From NCBI GenBank assembly GCA_963727035.1, contig CAVSEY010000028.1:123603-187602 (forward strand): a DNA stretch of 64,000 bases. The letters are read 5' to 3'. This stretch comes from Rhodoblastus sp963727035. Its GTDB lineage: Bacteria > Pseudomonadota > Alphaproteobacteria > Rhizobiales > Beijerinckiaceae. The notes beneath the pieces are model-generated. The model did no database searches and was not told where the DNA came from. It saw only the letters and a program-made list of their open reading frames with translations. Position numbers and translations under genes: made by a program. Positions 60,201 to 64,000 of the stretch are shown in pieces; the stretch's first letter is position 1; each line of letters opens with the position of its first letter.

Positions 60201-60298
60201 AGCCACGCCCGCGCGAAATCCTCGTCGGCCGGCGCGTAAGGCGCCGAGAAAATCTTGGGGTCGTCCATCCTGCGCCGATCGAAAGCAACCAGCGCCAT
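57282..60298 (-). CDS. putA: Bifunctional proline dehydrogenase/glutamate semialdehyde dehydrogenase PutA (two frame breaks)
   Basis: Oxidises proline to glutamate in two steps with substrate channelling. About 1005 residues when repaired. PRODH barrel about 70-460 (GISVKLSALHPRYE, LTIDAEEADRLELSLDI, RLVKGAYWDSEIKRAQ, YVRRL as YLVRRLIENGANTSFV); aldehyde dehydrogenase about 540-985 (CISPWNFPLAIF, FTGSVETAQAI, ETGGVNAMVVD, catalytic Cys in SAGQRCSALR, YVNRNMIGAMVGSQPFGGFGLSGTGP quoted in part as QPFGGFGLSGTGP). The N-terminal ribbon-helix-helix repressor domain is absent, so this is the non-DNA-binding form. The frame shifts +1 at about 57587-57600 and at 57391-57393 (CCC on the coding strand). 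An ATG at 60268 is an alternative start. Confidence 0.93.
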
Positions 60299-60317
60299 GA
60301 TAACAGATTCGCCGCGC

Positions 60318-62123
60318 TCAGGCCGAGGCGACGATCCCGTTGACGCGCAGATATTCGACGATGCGGTCGGCCATGGTCTCGGCGGACCCGTCCTCCAGCG
60401 TCAGGACGATCTCGGCCTTTTCCGGCCGCTCATAAGGCTGGGTCACGCCGGTGAAATTCTTGATTTCGCCGGCGAGCGCCCGCTTGTAGAGCCCCTTGCG
60501 GTCGCGCTGGATGCAGGTCTCCAGCGGCGTATCGACGAAGACTTCGACGAATTCGCCGGGGCCGAGCAATTCGCGCACCATGCGGCGCTCGGCCTCGAAG
60601 GGCGAGATGAAGGAGCACAGCACGATCAGCCCGGCGTCCGCCATCAGTTTCGACACCTCGCCGACGCGGCGGATGTTCTCGACGCGGTCGGCGTCGGTGA
60701 AGCCAAGGTCGCGATTGAGGCCGTGGCGGAGATTGTCGCCATCGAGCGCGATCGTATGGGCGCTCTCGCCGGCGAGCCTGGTTTCCACCAGATTGGCGAT
60801 CGTCGATTTGCCCGAGCCGGACAGGCCGGTGAACCACAGCACCGCGGGCTTCTGGCCTTTCAGCCCGGCGCGGACCTCCTTGGTCACGCTCATCGCCTGA
60901 AGATGAACATTGCTCGCGCGCCGCAGCGGGAAGGCGATCGTCCCGATCGCCACCGTGACGTTGGTCGCGCGGTCGAGCAGCAGAAAGGCGCCGGTATTGC
61001 GGAAATGTTCGAACGGATCGATGGACAGAGGTTGCGCGGCGGCGAGGTTGCAGAAGCCGATCTCATTGGCTTGCAGCGTCTTGGCCGCCATTTGCTGGTG
61101 GTTTTCGACATTCAGCCGGTATTTGATCTCGGTGACGCTCGCCGCAACCGTTCGACCGTTGATGGCGATCAGATAGGAGCGGCCGGGAAACAGTTTTTCC
61201 TCGCCCATCCACAACAGATGGGCGGCGAATTGCTCGACGACCGCCGGCCGGTCGGCGACATGGCAGATCATGTCGCCGCGCGAGGCTTCGGCCTTCTCGG
61301 CGAAGACGAGCGTAACCGCGTCAGCCGGCCCGGCGCTTGCGACATCGCCCTGCGCGCCGAGGATGCGCGCGACATGAGCGGTCTTGCCGTTGTCGGCGAT
61401 GCAGATTTCGTCGCCGACCTTGACCCGTCCCGACATGACCAGGCCGCTGAAGCCCGGGATATCCGGATTGGACGAGTCGATCCCCTCAATCGGAAAACGC
61501 AACGGAGCCTCGGCCGCGTCCTCGGCGAACTCGACGGTTTCGAGATAGTCGAGCAGGCATGGCCCATGGCGCCAGGCCATCAGGGTCGAGTGCGAAGCGA
61601 CATTGACGCCGGAAAGCGCCGACATCGGAATGGCGGCAAGCGTGCGGAAACCCAGGCCGCTGGCGTGGTCGGTGAAATCGGCGACGACGGCGTTGAACAC
61701 GGCCTCGCTGTAGTCGACCAGATCCATCTTGTTCACCGCCAGCGCCACATGGCGGACGCCGAGCATGGAGATGATCGCCAGATGGCGCAGAGCCTGTTCG
61801 ACGAGGCCAGCGCGGGCGTCGACCAGCAGGATCGCCAGATCGCTGTTCGCAGCCGCCATCGCCAGGTCGCTTAAACGCCGCTGGCCGCCCGGCGCATCGG
61901 CGATGAGGAACGAGCGCCTGTCGGTCGAGAAGGGCCGAAATTCGGCGTCCCCCTTCTCCGGCGCCATTTGGTCGACCGCGGCAGAGCCGCGGTCCTGAAG
62001 CAGGCGGCCGATCAATGCGGATTTGCCGGCGCCCGCCGCGCCGCAGGCGAGCAGCCGAAGGGCCGGCGCTTGCGCGGAAACTGCGCCGCCGCGCCCTGAA
62101 AGTGTCATTTTCGAAATATTCAT
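60318..62123 (-). CDS. CysN/CysC-like fusion: degenerate sulfate adenylyltransferase GTPase domain plus adenylylsulfate kinase
   Basis: 601 residues. The C-terminal APS kinase domain is intact: Walker A GLSGSGKST (433-441), DGDNLRHGLNRDLGF, RRVGEVSKLMADAG, SPFEAERRMVRE and NFTGVTQPYERP. The N-terminal CysN-like GTPase keeps the P-loop GAAGAGKS (28-35) and NKMDLVDYS (G4), but the region between is shortened: the usual EREQGITID switch I is missing and the DTPGHEQ switch II reads DAPGGQRR (76-83), losing the catalytic His. The beta-barrel (GFSGLVMSGRVKVGDEI) remains. No cysD is adjacent. Likely makes PAPS through CysC while the CysN half is inactive or regulatory; this is inference. Confidence 0.85.
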   Translation of the reverse strand: MNISKMTLSGRGGAVSAQAPALRLLACGAAGAGKSALIGRLLQDRGSAAVDQMAPEKGDAEFRPFSTDRRSFLIADAPGGQRRLSDLAMAAANSDLAILLVDARAGLVEQALRHLAIISMLGVRHVALAVNKMDLVDYSEAVFNAVVADFTDHASGLGFRTLAAIPMSALSGVNVASHSTLMAWRHGPCLLDYLETVEFAEDAAEAPLRFPIEGIDSSNPDIPGFSGLVMSGRVKVGDEICIADNGKTAHVARILGAQGDVASAGPADAVTLVFAEKAEASRGDMICHVADRPAVVEQFAAHLLWMGEEKLFPGRSYLIAINGRTVAASVTEIKYRLNVENHQQMAAKTLQANEIGFCNLAAAQPLSIDPFEHFRNTGAFLLLDRATNVTVAIGTIAFPLRRASNVHLQAMSVTKEVRAGLKGQKPAVLWFTGLSGSGKSTIANLVETRLAGESAHTIALDGDNLRHGLNRDLGFTDADRVENIRRVGEVSKLMADAGLIVLCSFISPFEAERRMVRELLGPGEFVEVFVDTPLETCIQRDRKGLYKRALAGEIKNFTGVTQPYERPEKAEIVLTLEDGSAETMADRIVEYLRVNGIVASA

Positions 62124-62360
62124 CGAGAACAGCCCTCGCGCCTCTTTAAATTAGCCATCGAGACAGATTCGTCGCAGGCTTCCAACGGGCCCCGCGATAC
62201 GCCGGGGCGAAGGCATTGAAGCATACCGGTCCGGGCGGCGTCCGCAACACTTTTGACCCACGACGAAAGCCGCGACCGTGGAAAAGCCTGACCCTCGACG
62301 CCGCCATTCCTTCGGCGTCCCTTCGCCAGGCAAAATCTTCGTCCCCCTGAGGGTGAAGCG

Positions 62361-63980
62361 TCATCGCGTGGCGGCGCCCATCAAATCCGCCGCTTTTTCC
62401 GCGATCATGATGGTCGGCGCATTGGTGTTGCCGCCGATCAGATTCGGCATCACCGAGGCGTCCACGATTCTCAATCCGTCAAGCCCGCGCACGCGAAGCT
62501 GCGGGTCCACCACGGCAAGGTCGTCCAAGCCCATCCGGCAGGTTCCGACCGGATGGTAGATCGTGTCGGCGCGCGAACGGATGTGGTCTTCCCATTCCGA
62601 ATCGGTCATGCGATCGCGGACGCCGAACAATTCCTCGTCGCAATAATGCGACAGCGGCGGCGTCAGCACGATGTCGCGGGCGATCCGGGCGGCGCGGATC
62701 AAGGTTTCGAGGTCGCGGCGGTCAGACAGGAAGCACGGGTCGATGCCGGGAGGGGCGAGCGGATCCGCGCTTTCGAGGAAGACGCGCCCGCGCGATTGAG
62801 GATAGAGCGCGCAGACATGGAGGCAGAAGCCATGCCCCCAATGCAGTTTGCGGGCGTGGTTGTCGACGACGCCGATGACGAAATGCATCTGCGCGTCAGG
62901 CAGGTCGAGGCCGGGCATGGTCTTGAGAAAGCCCGCGCCCTCGGCGAAAGGCGTCGCCAGCATGCCGCTCCCGTCGCGCCGCCACGCCAGGGCGTGCGGG
63001 AAAAGCCGCGCCGCCGCGCCGGGGCCGATGCCGAAATTGTCCTTGTCGCGCGTTTTCCAGGCCAGGATGAAATCGAGGTGGTCCTGAAGGTTTTGCCCCA
63101 CGCCGGGCAATTCATGGACCATGGCGATTCCGTGGGGCCTGATGTCTTCGGAACGCCCCACGCCGGACAATTGCAACAGCTGCGGCGAGCCGAACGCGCC
63201 GGCGCAGAGCGCGATTTCGCGACTCGCCTCGACCCGCCGCTCCTGGCCGTTGACGCGATAGCGCACGCCGACGGCGCTTTTGCCCTCGAACACGATTTTT
63301 GTCGCGCGCGCTCCGGTCGTCACCGTCAGGTTGGCGCGTGTTCCCATCACCGGATGGAGATAGGCCGCCGCCGCCGAACAGCGCTCGCCCCTGCGTTTTT
63401 CGTCGTGGAATTGCGTCACCTGAAACAGGCCGAAGCCTTCGGTGTCGCCGGCGTTGAAATCGCGCCTGAGACGAAACTGCCGCCGGCTCGCGGCGTCGAG
63501 AAAGGCCTTGGTGATCGGACGCGGGCTCCGCTGGTCGGAAACCTGCAACGGCCCCGAGCCGCCGTGAACCTCGTCCGCGCCCCAGACATTGTTTTCCGCC
63601 TTGCGGAAAAAAGGAAGGACCTCGTCCCAGGACCAACCTTCGCAACCTTGTTCGGCCCAGAGGTCGTAATCGCGCCGATGCCCGCGCACATAGAGCATGG
63701 CGTTGATGGCGGAGGACCCGCCGAGCGCCTTGCCGCGCGGCTGGAACCCGCGGCGGCCCTTCAGGCCCGGCTGCGGAACCGTCCATAGCGCCCAATTGTT
63801 GATTTTCGGACGGCCGGGAACCAGCGCCACCGCGCCGGCGGGCATGCGCACCAACAGGCTGTCGCCGCGTCCGCCGGCTTCGAGCAGGCAGACGGAAACG
63901 TCTGGATTCTCGCTCAGGCGCGCGGCAAGCGTCGCGCCCGCCGAGCCGCCCCCGACAATGACATGGTCGAAACGGTCCAT
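62361..63980 (-). CDS. GMC-family FAD oxidoreductase, choline dehydrogenase-like
   Basis: 539 residues, complete. FAD-binding VIVGGGSAGATLAARLSE (6-23) and LLEAGG, GMC signature 1 RGKALGGSSAINAMLYVRG, signature 2 GAFGSPQLLQLSG, and the catalytic C-terminus YHPVGTCRMG...VDPQLRVRG...NTNAPTIMIAEKAADL with His and Asn. Closest in layout to choline and polyethylene-glycol/alcohol dehydrogenases. Substrate not determined; no betaine aldehyde dehydrogenase lies beside it. The 237-base gap between it and the CysNC-like gene holds nothing I recognise. Confidence 0.9.
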   Translation of the reverse strand: MDRFDHVIVGGGSAGATLAARLSENPDVSVCLLEAGGRGDSLLVRMPAGAVALVPGRPKINNWALWTVPQPGLKGRRGFQPRGKALGGSSAINAMLYVRGHRRDYDLWAEQGCEGWSWDEVLPFFRKAENNVWGADEVHGGSGPLQVSDQRSPRPITKAFLDAASRRQFRLRRDFNAGDTEGFGLFQVTQFHDEKRRGERCSAAAAYLHPVMGTRANLTVTTGARATKIVFEGKSAVGVRYRVNGQERRVEASREIALCAGAFGSPQLLQLSGVGRSEDIRPHGIAMVHELPGVGQNLQDHLDFILAWKTRDKDNFGIGPGAAARLFPHALAWRRDGSGMLATPFAEGAGFLKTMPGLDLPDAQMHFVIGVVDNHARKLHWGHGFCLHVCALYPQSRGRVFLESADPLAPPGIDPCFLSDRRDLETLIRAARIARDIVLTPPLSHYCDEELFGVRDRMTDSEWEDHIRSRADTIYHPVGTCRMGLDDLAVVDPQLRVRGLDGLRIVDASVMPNLIGGNTNAPTIMIAEKAADLMGAATR

Positions 63981-64000
63981 CGCCCTCTCCCGATCAGCCC

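Overview
The window looks like chromosome of a high-GC (about two thirds G+C by eye) alphaproteobacterium, most likely order Hyphomicrobiales (Rhizobiales). This rests on gene content and neighbourhoods: a hup/hyp hydrogenase maturation operon with HupK, PntAA/PntAB/PntB in three parts, the psd-pssA pair, the two M16 peptidases beside mutL, DUF882 and DUF459 proteins, and two CtrA-like TTAA-N7-TTAA sites. A hydrogen-oxidising methylotroph or phototroph relative (Beijerinckiaceae/Methylocystaceae type) would fit, but the family is inference. I see no prophage, insertion sequence, CRISPR array, rRNA or tRNA.

Layout. 0-6 kb: minus-strand hydrogenase maturation operon hupK-hypA-hypB-hypF-hypC-hypD; hypD runs off the left edge and no hydrogenase structural gene is visible. 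6-9 kb: lysine/diaminopimelate genes dapD-dapE facing an SDR reductase. 9-15 kb: rpiA, glutathione reductase and an SRAP (HMCES/YedK-like) protein in tandem, then a very large DUF2339 membrane protein. 14.6-17.4 kb: PhzF-family protein, phosphatidylethanolamine synthesis (psd, pssA), slyX. 17.4-27 kb: two M16 peptidases, mutL and slyX in one run; ileS, lspA and two low-complexity exported proteins in another. 27-30.5 kb: proton-translocating transhydrogenase. 30.5-37.7 kb: ABC1-type kinase, PEBP protein, alpha/beta hydrolase, oligoendopeptidase, methyltransferase, glycosyltransferase. 37.8-44.4 kb: sigma-54 response regulator followed by envelope genes (L,D-transpeptidase, DUF882, DUF459). 44.4-50.9 kb: tandem MaoC protein, methylthioadenosine phosphorylase, GH3 glycosidase and a sugar transporter. 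51-54.5 kb: methyltransferase, rplY, pth, radical SAM protein. 54.5-64 kb: lytic transglycosylase, bestrophin-like membrane protein, polyphosphate kinase 2, PutA, a CysN/CysC fusion with a degraded GTPase half, and a GMC oxidoreductase.

The most striking feature of the sequence as given is that twelve otherwise well-conserved genes contain 18 reading-frame breaks, and every one shifts the frame in the same direction, as if one base had been added. Essential ileS carries three. Single-base insertion errors in a long-read or metagenome assembly explain this best, so I annotate these genes as full-length CDS with the break positions noted. Apart from that, the items I would look at first are the CysNC-like protein lacking the GTPase switch motifs, the palindromic element inside the mutL linker, a candidate small RNA with an operator-like palindrome upstream of mtnP, the CtrA-like sites, and a radical SAM protein with CX4CX2C cluster spacing. 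I did not find a clearly undescribed multi-gene system.
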